Assembly (NCBI GenBank): GCA_900102065.1
Contig: FMVK01000010.1
Location: 1 to 64,000, forward strand
Direction of reading: 5' to 3'
Source: Lachnospiraceae bacterium XPB1003
GTDB taxonomy: Bacteria; Bacillota; Clostridia; Lachnospirales; Lachnospiraceae
Length of the DNA stretch: 64,000 nucleotides
Under the pieces are notes generated by a model. That model searched no databases and had not been told where the DNA came from. It saw nothing but the letters and a program-made list of their open reading frames with translations. Positions 35,129-44,785 of the stretch are shown here, one piece after another (the first letter of the stretch is position 1; every line of letters begins with the position of its first letter). Position numbers and translations under genes: made by a program.

Positions 35129-36814
35129 TCAGAGTTTGTTCTTCACTTCCGCAGCCTGAAGCTTTAAGTCATTCGCATTGGCGCGTACAGCTTCCGTTAT
35201 CACATCTCCGCCAAGCATCCTTGCAAGCTCTTCTGTCTGTGCGGCATCATCAAGCTTCTTAATAGTAGTCTCTGTCCTTCCCTCATTCTCATCTTTTTCA
35301 ATCATGAAATGAGTATCTGCCATGGCAGCTATCTGCGGAAGATGAGTAATGCAGATGACCTGATGATCCTTAGCGATAGCAGCCATCTTCTCCGATACCT
35401 TCCAGGCTGTCTTTCCGGAGATACCGGTATCTATCTCATCGAAGATAAGTGTTCCTATGGCATCCTTTCTGGCAAATACAGACTTAAGCGCAAGCATGAT
35501 ACGTGAGAGCTCACCTCCACTTGCCACTTCCGATAAAGGTCTCTCCTTCTCTCCGGGATTTAACGAGATAAGGAACTCCACTTCATCCGATCCGTATAAA
35601 CTGTAGTCCTTAGTCTCATTTACAGATATGGTAAATTTAACCTTGAGGAAATTAAGATCCATCAGAGTCTCGGTGATATCTTTTTCAAGTGATTCAGCCT
35701 GAGCGCATCTTATCTGATGAGCCTTATCACAGGCTCTCTTTAATTCGGATTCGGCTGCTGCCTTTTCTTTTTCAAGCTTAGCCAGAGTCTCATCAAGATC
35801 TGATAATTCCTCAAGCTCAGCCTTTCTCTTCTCACAATACCCGAGTATCTTCTCTGTTGATGAGCCATACTTACTCATCAGATGGTTTAATACATCCATC
35901 CTCGCTTCTATCTCGCGATAGGCAGCTTCATCGAAATCCGTCTGTTCCATATACGAATCTATTCCGCGGGCTACGTCACGCAACACCTCTTCAGCACTTG
36001 AAAGATCCGTGCACAGATCCTTAAGATCCTCATCCAGAGTCACTGCTGAATTCATCTCATGAACAGCTCTTCCCGCAGCATCCAGCAATCCTTCACCGTC
36101 TGCCTGAAGCAGCTCCTGGACGTTATTTAGGTATTCAAATACCGAGCTGGCATTTTTCATCTTGCGATGCTGTCTTTCAAGCTCCTCTTCCTCTCCCGGG
36201 ACAATATTGGCAGCTTCGATCTCGCCCACCTCATATTCCGCAAGAGAGATCTCACGCTGACGCTTTGCTTCATCCACGTCAAGACTCTCTATCCGCTCAG
36301 TGATGGCGCAATAATTCCTGTAGGAGATCCTGATATCATCCAGTATCTTTTCCATCTTCTCACCGCAATATGCATCGAGAAGATCTCTTTGCTTTGAAGG
36401 CTTCAGCAATGACTGATGCTCATGCTGACCATGAATGTCTATCAGTATTCCTGCCAGCTCCCTCATCTGCTTTACGGTAACAGATTCACCACATACCTTG
36501 AGCACGGAACGCCCTGCACTTATCTTCCTTGAGAGGATAACAGTACCATCCTCCTCTATGGGCAGATCCATCGCCTTGATCGCATTGATCTGATTCTTAT
36601 CGCTTACCCTGAATGTAAGCTCGGATAAGGCGTATTCCGCGCCTTCCCTGATGACATCAGCCGATGCCTTTGCACCAAGAGTCAGCCCAATGGAACCGAT
36701 TATTATGGACTTACCTGCACCGGTCTCACCGGTAAGGATATTGAGACCTTTACCGAATTCCACCTCGGCTTCTCTTATCAATGCAAAATCTTTTACGCTA
36801 ACGCTTTCCAGCAT
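35129..36814 (-). CDS. recN: DNA repair protein RecN
   Basis: A 561-residue SMC-like ATPase acting early in double-strand break repair. Walker A GETGAGKSIIIGSIG (about 29-43), long coiled coils in the middle (about 150-370), the ABC signature VASGGELSRIMLALK and Walker B TLIFDEIDTGISG are all present, with HLPQIAAMADTHF near the end. The length is standard. In many Clostridia recN follows argR and nadK; here argR is absent from this spot and about 10 kb of metabolic genes separate recN from nadK. Confidence 0.96.
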   Translation of the reverse strand: MLESVSVKDFALIREAEVEFGKGLNILTGETGAGKSIIIGSIGLTLGAKASADVIREGAEYALSELTFRVSDKNQINAIKAMDLPIEEDGTVILSRKISAGRSVLKVCGESVTVKQMRELAGILIDIHGQHEHQSLLKPSKQRDLLDAYCGEKMEKILDDIRISYRNYCAITERIESLDVDEAKRQREISLAEYEVGEIEAANIVPGEEEELERQHRKMKNASSVFEYLNNVQELLQADGEGLLDAAGRAVHEMNSAVTLDEDLKDLCTDLSSAEEVLRDVARGIDSYMEQTDFDEAAYREIEARMDVLNHLMSKYGSSTEKILGYCEKRKAELEELSDLDETLAKLEKEKAAAESELKRACDKAHQIRCAQAESLEKDITETLMDLNFLKVKFTISVNETKDYSLYGSDEVEFLISLNPGEKERPLSEVASGGELSRIMLALKSVFARKDAIGTLIFDEIDTGISGKTAWKVSEKMAAIAKDHQVICITHLPQIAAMADTHFMIEKDENEGRTETTIKKLDDAAQTEELARMLGGDVITEAVRANANDLKLQAAEVKNKL

Positions 36815-36943
36815 ATATACTCCTTGTCTCCTTCTCAGACAAATAATGCTCTAAATAATTAATCTGTTCTAACCCGTCTTTCAGCCCTGCTCTGTGTCGA
36901 CGATCAACCGGCTCAGACGATCAACATGCTCAAAATCGGATAT

Positions 36944-38527
36944 CTATTCAACCCCGACGATCTTCTCCACTCCGTAGAATGATTCGTAAGCTTTATTTGT
37001 AAAGCTGTCCGGATCACCCGTGACATCATTTTTTACGAAAGGAAAACTGTCTGCTTTGATCGTAGGTATCTCAATATATTTCCCGTCGGATGCATTTAAT
37101 AAAGCGATCCGGGCATCCATCTCTTCCTTATAGGCTTTTAATTCGCCGCTCTTATACGCATCATGGCAGCGCACAAACGCACTGTTGCAGAAATACTCTT
37201 CCCTTTTGATGATGCAGATCATTATAAGGATCACGAGCGTACCCACATAGATTCCTGCCCTGATGCCGTGTTTTATAAATCCTTCGGGCTTTGAGCTGCG
37301 CCTGAAGATAAATGCAGTGATCTCAATAAACCACTTCGTCGTAATGGCAGTCCAAACCGTAAGCATCAATATCCAATAGAAATAATGCATGACCACAACA
37401 CCTGATGAGATACCGTCCGAAACCGGATAAAGAAGTGCATAGAATAAAGGTATCCTGACAAATGCAGCTACGGTAAAGCATATGGCACCTGCGATCACAG
37501 GCTTAAACCAGAATAATAATCCGGCCGCTCCTGCGCCGGGGCCAAAAGGTTTCTTCTGATCAGCTACGATATTATCCCTGTCTGCAAATACCGTAAGCGC
37601 CGTAACAGCCGGCAGAACGAAGAGAGGCTTTATCATCTCAAATTCGAGATTCCAGGCATCCCAGGCATCCTTAAAAGCATTGAAAACCGCAGTTCTGATC
37701 CCTTCAGATGTTATATCAAATGTACCACCTGCTCTCGCTGCATTACCGGGAGCCTTGGCACTGATAACAAATCCTGCAACAAGACATACCAGCGGGATCA
37801 GTAATCTTAATGCCCCCTTCTTACCTTTAAGCATCCCGTCTATCAACACCAATGTCACGGTAAGACCGGCAAATGCAATTGGCGGATATCCGGCTCCGCC
37901 AATATATGTCATAAAGATCAATGCGATAATGAAATTGCTCTTTTGATGTTCACCTGCCGTTAACTTCATAGCTGCAGAAAGAGCGATAAGTCCGGCCCAG
38001 AACGGGATGGTGTAATGAGCCATTATGGTAAAGAGATAGACAGCCGAATAGCTGGGAATATAATGGATCTCAAAGAAAGCCGTAACAGCCGCAATGATAT
38101 GAAAAGCCTGTCTCGACATCTTCATCCTGCCGCAGAGCAGGACTCTTAAAAAACAAAATGTCCCCGAGATCACACAGAAGAGACCTATCCATCCGGTAAG
38201 GAAGTAAGCATGATCTCCAAATACCGAAGGTTCATAGCAAAACAGGAATACCGATGACCACGTTCCCTGCCATACCTGATAATTGTAGATCACCTGTTGC
38301 TTGCCTACGCGAAGGAGATTAAGCAGAGACGGCGCATTCTGCATCACATGTCTTGCAGGTGCACCGAAGGCCAGATCATCGCCTCCTGCGTATCCATAGA
38401 ATGACACCATGATAAGCGGCAATATAGAAAGTCCAAAAGCGACTGTCGCACAGACAGCCGCCAGATGGATGAATATCCCTTTCCCCTTTTTCGGTTTAAG
38501 AGATTTGATTTTATCGATAGTACTCAA
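36944..38527 (-). CDS. DUF6056-like multi-pass membrane protein
   Basis: A 527-residue protein with about ten to twelve helices and a soluble C-terminal domain of about 80 residues. The segment YAGGDDLAFGAPARH after helix 1 has paired acidic residues in the first outer loop, and YNYQVWQGTWSSVFLF follows. This looks like the glycosyltransferase-like (GT-C type) DUF6056 family found in surface polysaccharide loci, but I recognise it only loosely. It follows the symporter gene by 22 bases and so may be the last gene of the aromatic-acid operon; its role there is obscure. Confidence 0.6.
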   Translation of the reverse strand: MSTIDKIKSLKPKKGKGIFIHLAAVCATVAFGLSILPLIMVSFYGYAGGDDLAFGAPARHVMQNAPSLLNLLRVGKQQVIYNYQVWQGTWSSVFLFCYEPSVFGDHAYFLTGWIGLFCVISGTFCFLRVLLCGRMKMSRQAFHIIAAVTAFFEIHYIPSYSAVYLFTIMAHYTIPFWAGLIALSAAMKLTAGEHQKSNFIIALIFMTYIGGAGYPPIAFAGLTVTLVLIDGMLKGKKGALRLLIPLVCLVAGFVISAKAPGNAARAGGTFDITSEGIRTAVFNAFKDAWDAWNLEFEMIKPLFVLPAVTALTVFADRDNIVADQKKPFGPGAGAAGLLFWFKPVIAGAICFTVAAFVRIPLFYALLYPVSDGISSGVVVMHYFYWILMLTVWTAITTKWFIEITAFIFRRSSKPEGFIKHGIRAGIYVGTLVILIMICIIKREEYFCNSAFVRCHDAYKSGELKAYKEEMDARIALLNASDGKYIEIPTIKADSFPFVKNDVTGDPDSFTNKAYESFYGVEKIVGVE

Positions 38528-38549
38528 TATTCAGAAACTCTCACTTTGT

Positions 38550-40136
38550 TTATTTGCTCGATTCTTTGGAAGCATCTTCCTCAGAAGCATTTTCCTCGAG
38601 ACTGTATCTCTTCTCAATAACAACCTTTTCGTTATATCCGGAGAAGATGTCATCTATCTTACTCTGATCAGGCTTGGGTGTGATAAGGCTGACTATGGGA
38701 ACTATAGCAAGTCCGATCAGCATTGTAACCGCACCTGCATTGATAGGTGAAGCGATATAATGTAAGAACATATTTGATATGGTTATACCTACACCTGTGA
38801 TAAAGCATACCCATACGGACGCCTTTGTGGTGCGCTTCCAGTAAAGTCCCCAAAGGAAGGGCGCAAGGAATGATCCCGCAAGAGCTCCCCAGGAGTAACC
38901 CATAAGCTGCGCGATAAAATCAGGTGGATCAAGTGCCAGTAATACAGATACTACGATGAAGAATATAAGAAGCAGTCTCATGGTGAGAAGATTTCTCTTC
39001 TCCTGCTTAGTCTTATCAAGCTTGGCATCAGGCTTGATCTGTGCGATCAGATCGAGTGTAACGGTTGAGCTTGATGTAAGTACCAGTGATGAAAGTGTGG
39101 ACATCGATGCGGAAAGCACGAGCACAACAACTACTCCCAGCAATACATCGGAAAGTCCCGAAAGCATGGTAGGAACTATTGCATCATAGTTAACAGTCAC
39201 ACCATCCTCTTTTAAGATAGCAGGATTGCCGGCATAAAGTCTTCCGAATCCTCCGAGAAAATAACATCCGCCCGCAACTACAACGGCGAATGCTGTGGAG
39301 ATAACGGTTCCCGCAGTGATGGACTTCTCATCCTTGATGGCATAGAACTTACCTACCATCTGAGGCAGTCCCCATGTACCGAGAGATGTAAGGATAACTA
39401 CTCCCAGGAGATTAAGAGGATCGGGTCCGAAGAAAGAAACGAACGCACCGTTCATCCCCTCCGAAACGGGAAGATCCGACTGCTGTTTAGAGAGAGTTGT
39501 AAGAGCTGTCATAAATCCGCCATTATTATTGATTACAGAAACGATGACAGCGGTTATTCCGAAGAGCATTATGATACCCTGTACAAAGTCATTTATAACA
39601 GTTGCCATGTAACCGCCAAGTATGACATATACACAGGTTAATGCAGCCATACCGATAAGACACCAGAAATAAGGAATATCAAATGCCATTCCGAAGAGTC
39701 CCGAGAGTCCCTTGTAAACAGATGAAGTATACGGGATCAGGAAGATAAAAGAAATCAACGCGGCTGCTATCCTAAGAGCCTGACTGTCAAATCTCTTTCC
39801 GAAGAAATCGGGCATGGTCTTGGAATCAAGATGCTTTGTCATAACACGGGTACGTCTTCCGAGAACGATCCATGCAAGGAGCGATCCGATAAACGCATTA
39901 CCGATACCTACCCAGGTGGAAGAGATACCATATTTGTAACCGAACTGTCCGGCATATCCGATGAAAACAACTGCCGAAAAATAAGATGTTCCGTATCCGA
40001 AAGCCGTAAGCCAGGGACCTGCACTTCTTCCTCCGAGAACAAATCCGTCAACGCTGTTTGCTTTCTTTCTGGTAGCAACACCGATGCCTATCATTACAGC
40101 AAAAAACAATATTAAGAATACTATTTTGATTACCAT
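38550..40136 (-). CDS. Sodium:solute symporter (SSS family)
   Basis: A 528-residue transporter with about 13 helices. The start IGIGVATRKKANSVDGFVLGGRS matches SSS members (quoted in part: SVDGFVLGGRSAGPW), then FGYGTSYFSAVVFIGYAG, KTMPDFFGKRF, and LSASMSTLSSLVLTSSSTVTLD, the conserved helix 8 region that contributes Na+ ligands. PutP-like and acetate or phenylacetate carriers share this fold. Its place after the ACT protein, PaaK and IorAB suggests that it carries a substrate or product of aromatic metabolism; this is inference. The tail is Ser/Glu-rich. Confidence 0.9.
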   Translation of the reverse strand: MVIKIVFLILFFAVMIGIGVATRKKANSVDGFVLGGRSAGPWLTAFGYGTSYFSAVVFIGYAGQFGYKYGISSTWVGIGNAFIGSLLAWIVLGRRTRVMTKHLDSKTMPDFFGKRFDSQALRIAAALISFIFLIPYTSSVYKGLSGLFGMAFDIPYFWCLIGMAALTCVYVILGGYMATVINDFVQGIIMLFGITAVIVSVINNNGGFMTALTTLSKQQSDLPVSEGMNGAFVSFFGPDPLNLLGVVILTSLGTWGLPQMVGKFYAIKDEKSITAGTVISTAFAVVVAGGCYFLGGFGRLYAGNPAILKEDGVTVNYDAIVPTMLSGLSDVLLGVVVVLVLSASMSTLSSLVLTSSSTVTLDLIAQIKPDAKLDKTKQEKRNLLTMRLLLIFFIVVSVLLALDPPDFIAQLMGYSWGALAGSFLAPFLWGLYWKRTTKASVWVCFITGVGITISNMFLHYIASPINAGAVTMLIGLAIVPIVSLITPKPDQSKIDDIFSGYNEKVVIEKRYSLEENASEEDASKESSK

Positions 40137-40174
40137 GTGGTCCTCCGTTTGCCGAAATATGAAGAGTAATAATA

Positions 40175-40600
40175 TTACTGACCCAGTTCCTCGGAAGAAA
40201 GTGTCTTAACATTCTCCTTCTCAAGGATCTCTGCAGCCTTAGCCGGATCATTTGTCTTGATGGCGATAGGCGCACCTTCACCATCAACAGATAATCCATA
40301 AATGTATCCGATATTTATACCTGCTTCATGAAGCTTGAAGATGACCTTCTGAAGACTGCCTACAGCATCAGGTACAACAACTGCTATAACTTCATCGATA
40401 CGCGCAGTGATACCTGCACTCTTTAAGAGGTCACGTGCACGTTCCGGTTCCTTTGATATGAGTCTCAGGACACCGAATTCCGTGGTATCTGCGAGACTCG
40501 CCGAAAGGAGATCTATACCGCCCTGAGAAAGCGTCTTTAATACTTCATCAAGTCTGCCTTCTTTATTCTCAAGAAAAACCGATAACTGTTTGATAAACAT
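40175..40600 (-). CDS. Tandem ACT-domain protein
   Basis: A 141-residue protein made of two ACT domains (about 1-65: MFIKQLSVFLENKEGRL; about 68-135: IDEVIAVVVPDAVGSLQKV, GINIGYIYGLS). ACT domains bind small ligands, mostly amino acids. Proteins of this kind regularly sit next to clostridial PaaK-like phenylacetate-CoA ligases and IorAB. ATG 40600 is used because AAAGGAG lies 9 bases before it; an upstream extension would overlap PaaK. A role in sensing aromatic amino acids is plausible but unproven. Confidence 0.88.
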   Translation of the reverse strand: MFIKQLSVFLENKEGRLDEVLKTLSQGGIDLLSASLADTTEFGVLRLISKEPERARDLLKSAGITARIDEVIAVVVPDAVGSLQKVIFKLHEAGINIGYIYGLSVDGEGAPIAIKTNDPAKAAEILEKENVKTLSSEELGQ

Positions 40601-40616
40601 ATTGCAGTCTCCTTTC

Positions 40617-41918
40617 TTACTCGTAAAGTTTACGCTTGTCGATAACGTGCTTTGACTTGCCGTCGAAATGCTCAAGTCCGTTAGGCTCTACAAGCTTGAC
40701 CTTGGCATTGAGTCCGATGGCAGCCTTAAGTCTGTCATGAACAGCCTTGGAGAGAGCCTCAAGACTCTTGATCTCATCAGTGAAAACATTCTCGGCTACC
40801 TCTACCTGAACCTCGAGAGTATCGTTATTATCGATACGATCAACTACCATCATGTAATGAGGTGTTGTTCCCTCTACGGTAAGCAGTGCAGCTTCAACCT
40901 GAGAAGGGAATACATTTACGCCGCGGATAATGAGCATATCATCGCTTCTTCCCTTGAAACGCTGTATACGTGCCATTGTTCTGCCGCATTCGCACTTTCC
41001 GTACTCAAGATGTGTAAGATCCTTTGTCCTGTATCTGATAAGAGGCATACCTTCCTTGGTGAGATTGGTGATGACCAGCTCACCTTCACTTCCTGCGGGA
41101 AGATGCTCTAATGTCACAGGGTTAATCACTTCCGGAAGAAAATGATCCTCCCAGATATGAAGTCCCTTATGGAAATCACAGTCACATGCAACACCCGGGC
41201 CGCAGATCTCTGTGAGGCCATAGATGTCATATGCTTTGATATGGAGTCTCTGCTCCATCTGATCGCGCATCTCGTTGGTCCAGGGTTCCGCACCGCAGAT
41301 CGCGCTCTTAAGCTTGATCTTGTCTACAAGTCCCAGCTTCTCAAGGTCCTCGGCAACATGAAGGAGATAAGAAGGTGTACAAGCGATAGATGTAACACCG
41401 CAGTCGATCATCATATCGATAAGCTTCTTGGTATTACCTGTAGACATAGGAATAACCATTGCGCCGAGATATTCCGCACCGTAATGAGCTCCCAGACCGC
41501 CTGTAAAAAGGCCGTAACCATAACCGATCTGGATCACGTCATCTCTTGTGATATGAGCGGTAGAAAGGCATCTGGCAACGCACTCTGCCCAGATATCGAT
41601 ATCATGTCTCGTATATACGCCGATCTTCGGCTTTCCGGTGGTACCGCTGGAAGCATGTACTCTTACAAGCTCCGAAGGAGGAACTGCTGCCATACCGAAA
41701 GGATAATTGGCATTGAGATCCTCATAAGTTGTAAACGGAAGCTTATAAAGATCTTCAAGGCCTCGGATATCTCCGGGCTCAAGCCCAAGGGCCTGCATCT
41801 TCTTTCTGTATGGTTCAACATTGTGATAAACCCTGTTTACCATTTTTACGAGCCTAGCACTCTGCAGTGTCTCCAGCTCGTCACGGGACATGCACTCTTT
41901 TGCTTCATTCCAGATCAC
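40617..41918 (-). CDS. paaK: Phenylacetate-CoA ligase-type enzyme (PaaK)
   Basis: A 433-residue adenylate-forming ligase that joins CoA to arylacetates with ATP, or runs in reverse to save ATP. The P-loop VHASSGTTGKPKIGVYT (about 89-105), the adenylate motif IYGLTEICGPGV, RYRTKDLT and a C-terminal GRSDDMLIIRGVNVFPSQVE are diagnostic, with a C-terminal Lys in DGKSKHVIDKRK. CECGRT is the usual cysteine pair of anaerobic PaaK. With IorAB it would convert arylacetyl-CoA to the free acid or the reverse. The ACT gene follows 16 bases later. Confidence 0.94.
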   Translation of the reverse strand: MIWNEAKECMSRDELETLQSARLVKMVNRVYHNVEPYRKKMQALGLEPGDIRGLEDLYKLPFTTYEDLNANYPFGMAAVPPSELVRVHASSGTTGKPKIGVYTRHDIDIWAECVARCLSTAHITRDDVIQIGYGYGLFTGGLGAHYGAEYLGAMVIPMSTGNTKKLIDMMIDCGVTSIACTPSYLLHVAEDLEKLGLVDKIKLKSAICGAEPWTNEMRDQMEQRLHIKAYDIYGLTEICGPGVACDCDFHKGLHIWEDHFLPEVINPVTLEHLPAGSEGELVITNLTKEGMPLIRYRTKDLTHLEYGKCECGRTMARIQRFKGRSDDMLIIRGVNVFPSQVEAALLTVEGTTPHYMMVVDRIDNNDTLEVQVEVAENVFTDEIKSLEALSKAVHDRLKAAIGLNAKVKLVEPNGLEHFDGKSKHVIDKRKLYE

Positions 41919-41949
41919 GTTGATTCCTCCTGTTGATTCTCCTACACAC

Positions 41950-42360
41950 TTACCGTTTTGTCTTCTTGAATCCGTTGGTTATGATGAGTGCAAGTTCCCT
42001 GCCTGCTTCATCTAAGATCTTAACTTCATAAACACATGTTGCTCTGCCATCCTTGATGATATCAGCATTGCATATCACCTTACCGCTTTTCCACGGTCTC
42101 ATAAGGTTGACCTGTGAACTCTGTGTAACTGTTAAGCTGTCAGGATCAAGTCCGCAGTTTTCTGCAACCGCGAAGGCAAAATCCGCCATTGTAAAATATA
42201 CAGCCCCCATCAGACCGCCGACAGCGTTCATGTGCCTTTCATCCGGCACAAGAGAAACGCTGCTGTGTCCGTTCTCTGCCTTATCTATGACGATACCCGT
42301 CACAGATGTGGCATATGCATCACCTTTAAAAAAATCTCTGATCTCTTCCAAGGTTTTCAA
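41950..42360 (-). CDS. PaaI-type hotdog thioesterase
   Basis: A 136-residue hotdog-fold protein: VSLVPDERHMNAVGGLMGAVYFTMADFAFA carries the usual H-N-x-x-G-x-x-H/M...D pattern (here HMNAVGGLMGAVYFTMADFA), with an Asp as likely catalytic acid. PaaI hydrolyses aryl-CoA esters. It overlaps iorB by 4 bases and is followed by paaK after 31 bases. It may release CoA from arylacetyl-CoA or clear dead-end thioesters made by its neighbours. The first catalytic-loop His of many PaaI (HG-) is replaced by LM, which is worth noting. Confidence 0.88.
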   Translation of the reverse strand: MKTLEEIRDFFKGDAYATSVTGIVIDKAENGHSSVSLVPDERHMNAVGGLMGAVYFTMADFAFAVAENCGLDPDSLTVTQSSQVNLMRPWKSGKVICNADIIKDGRATCVYEVKILDEAGRELALIITNGFKKTKR

Positions 42361-42929
42361 GCATTCTCTCCCATCTCAAAAGCTTTTTTATTGAGCTCAA
42401 GGAATTTAGCGGGAACGCATGCCTCTATAGCACCGAGCCACTCTTCTCTGGTGATCTCGGTCACATACTTAGCGAACCTTCCCATAAGAACGATATTGGC
42501 TGCCTTTGCGGATCCTGCCTGCTCAGCGATGGAAAGTGCATCAATGGCATCAACCTTAGCTCCGCTCTCCTTCATCTTCTCGATAAGTCCCTCGGGATAT
42601 TTTGCCGCACCTGTGATAACAGGCATGGGATCGATCTCCTGAGAGCTGGTAACGATCTGTCCGCCGGGCTTTAAGAAGTCGATATATCTTGCTGCCTCAA
42701 GAAGCTCGAAGGATATGATGTAATCAGCGCCGCCCTTGTCGATGATGGGTGAATAAACCATATCACCGAATCTGACATAAGTTACAACACTTCCGCCTCT
42801 CTGGCTCATTCCGTGAACCTCAGAAACCTTAACATCTATTCCCTTATCCATTGCCGCGCGACCAAGGACTTTACTTGCAAGAAGCGATCCCTGTCCGCCG
42901 ACACCTACTATCATTACACTTGTGATCAT
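42357..42929 (-). CDS. iorB: Indolepyruvate:ferredoxin oxidoreductase beta subunit
   Basis: A 190-residue gamma-type subunit of the 2-oxoacid:ferredoxin oxidoreductases: IVGVGGQGSLLASKVLGRAA at the start, EVHGMSQRGGSVVTYVRFG and SPIIDKGGADYIISFELLEA. With IorA it decarboxylates indolepyruvate, phenylpyruvate and hydroxyphenylpyruvate to aryl-acetyl-CoA and reduces ferredoxin. It follows iorA after 34 bases and overlaps the thioesterase by 4. Confidence 0.95.
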   Translation of the reverse strand: MITSVMIVGVGGQGSLLASKVLGRAAMDKGIDVKVSEVHGMSQRGGSVVTYVRFGDMVYSPIIDKGGADYIISFELLEAARYIDFLKPGGQIVTSSQEIDPMPVITGAAKYPEGLIEKMKESGAKVDAIDALSIAEQAGSAKAANIVLMGRFAKYVTEITREEWLGAIEACVPAKFLELNKKAFEMGENA

Positions 42930-42963
42930 ATCTTTTTCCTTTCCTGTATAATCAGATATTTAC

Positions 42964-44712
42964 TCAGATCTCGTTTCCGTCAGCATCTTCAAAAGCATGG
43001 AAATGACAAAGCTGTGTGCATACCTTGCATCCTACGCAAAGAGTTGCATCGATGTGAGCCTTTCCATCCTTGAAGGAAATGGAAGGACAACCCATCTGCA
43101 TGCAGGACTTACAGCTCTTGCACTTATCCGGATTAACCTTAACAGGGGGATTCTTCTTAACAGCCTTAAGAAGAACACAGGGACGTCTGCTGATGATGAC
43201 AGAAGGTTCCGGTGCTGCAAGCTCTTCCTTGACTGCCGTATCTACAGCTGAGAGATCGTAAGGATCAACAACCCTTACTCTGTTGATGCCCATTGCCTTA
43301 ACAAGAGCTTCAAGGTTGATCTTGCCGGCAGGCTCACCGCGAAGATTGAATCCTGTTGTAGGATTCTGCTGATGTCCTGTCATACCTGTTATGGAATTAT
43401 CAAGAATGATAACTGTTGAATTGGTCTGGTTGTAAGCGATATTAGCGAGACCTGTCATACCTGAATGCATGAAAGTGGAATCACCGATAACAGCTACGGT
43501 ATTCTTCTCACTCTCTTCACCGCGAGCTTTATTAAAGCCGTGGATGGAGCTTACGGATGCGCCCATGCACTCTGTCGTATCGATTGCACATAAGGGGGGA
43601 GCAGATCCGAGAGTATAACATCCGATATCACCCATTACGCGGCACTTGTTCTTGTTCAGTGTATAGAATACGCCTCTGTGAGGGCAGCCTGAGCACATTG
43701 CAGGGGGTCTGTTGGGAAGATCCGTAATAGCCTTGCAGCTCTCCGGAGTCTCCACACCAAGCTTCTCTGCGATAAGTCCCTGTGAGAACTCATCTATCAT
43801 AGGGAAGATCTCTTTGCCTGTAACATCAAGTCCGAGAGTCTTAACATGTGTCTCAATGATGGGATCAAGCTCTTCAACAACATAAAGCTTCTCAACTCCT
43901 GCTGCGAAATCCTTGATCTTCTTAACGGGCATGGGATTGATCAGACCAAGCTTTAAGATGCTTGCCTTATCTCCGAATACTTCCTTTACGTACTGATAGC
44001 ATGTGCTGGAAGTGATGATACCGATCTTATTGTCGGTACCCTTCTCTACTCTGTTCAACTCGGATGTCTCCGCAAATTCGATAAGCTTTGCGGTACGCTC
44101 CTCAACGATAGGATGACGCTTCTTTGCATTGGCGGGAACCATTACATATTTTGCGATATCCTTAACGTATTCCTTCATTGCAGGCTCAACACGCTCGCCT
44201 GTCTCTACGATACTCTGGGAATGAGCTACTCTTGTGCACATCTTGATGAGTACCGGAGTATCGAACTCTTCGGAGATCTCATATGCCTTTTTAGTGAAAT
44301 CAAGAGCTTCCTGAGAATCAGAGGGCTCAAGCATAGGGATCTTGGCTGCGATGGCATAATGTCTTGAATCCTGCTCATTCTGTGATGAATGCATTCCGGG
44401 ATCATCCGCAACACAGATCACCATACCTGCGTTAACGCCTGTATAAGCGATGGTGAAAAGAGGATCTGCCGCAACATTGAGTCCGACATGCTTCATGGCA
44501 CAGTAACTTCTCTTACCGGCACGGGAAGCACCGAAAGCGGTCTCCATGGCAACCTTCTCGTTGGGAGCCCACTCACAGTAGATCTCCTCGTACTTAGCCG
44601 CTTCCTCTGTGGTCTCTGTAGAAGGTGTTCCAGGATATGAACTTGCGACACATACTCCGGCTTCATACAGGCCTCTGGCAAGGGCCTTGTTTCCAAGCAT
44701 CAGTTCTTTCAT
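42964..44712 (-). CDS. iorA: Indolepyruvate:ferredoxin oxidoreductase alpha subunit
   Basis: A 582-residue subunit. The N-terminal pyrimidine-binding domain has YPGTPSTETTEEAAKY; the TPP-binding domain (about 345-470) has CSGCPHRGVFY, GDIGCYTLG, VIGDSTFMHSGMTGLAN and LDNSITGMTGHQ; and the C-terminus carries two [4Fe-4S] motifs CKSCKSCMQMGCP and CVGCKVCTQLC. Electrons pass from TPP to these clusters and on to ferredoxin. It follows the acyl-CoA synthetase by 73 bases. The full set of motifs is intact. Confidence 0.96.
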   Translation of the reverse strand: MKELMLGNKALARGLYEAGVCVASSYPGTPSTETTEEAAKYEEIYCEWAPNEKVAMETAFGASRAGKRSYCAMKHVGLNVAADPLFTIAYTGVNAGMVICVADDPGMHSSQNEQDSRHYAIAAKIPMLEPSDSQEALDFTKKAYEISEEFDTPVLIKMCTRVAHSQSIVETGERVEPAMKEYVKDIAKYVMVPANAKKRHPIVEERTAKLIEFAETSELNRVEKGTDNKIGIITSSTCYQYVKEVFGDKASILKLGLINPMPVKKIKDFAAGVEKLYVVEELDPIIETHVKTLGLDVTGKEIFPMIDEFSQGLIAEKLGVETPESCKAITDLPNRPPAMCSGCPHRGVFYTLNKNKCRVMGDIGCYTLGSAPPLCAIDTTECMGASVSSIHGFNKARGEESEKNTVAVIGDSTFMHSGMTGLANIAYNQTNSTVIILDNSITGMTGHQQNPTTGFNLRGEPAGKINLEALVKAMGINRVRVVDPYDLSAVDTAVKEELAAPEPSVIISRRPCVLLKAVKKNPPVKVNPDKCKSCKSCMQMGCPSISFKDGKAHIDATLCVGCKVCTQLCHFHAFEDADGNEI

Positions 44713-44785
44713 TTTTCTACCTCCACACAGAAGGAAAACATCTGCATGCTCTCCCTCTAATTTTTACTTTGTAAACTCCCTAAAC

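Noticed and set aside
36815-36943. Remnant of argR between recN and the DUF6056-like gene
   Set aside because: No argR-like peptide in any frame; only a short direct repeat GTTGATCGTC was seen.
41142-41936. A 264-residue open frame on the plus strand
   Set aside because: Antisense to paaK, which has complete motifs; composition is rich in Ser, Cys and His as expected of a shadow frame.
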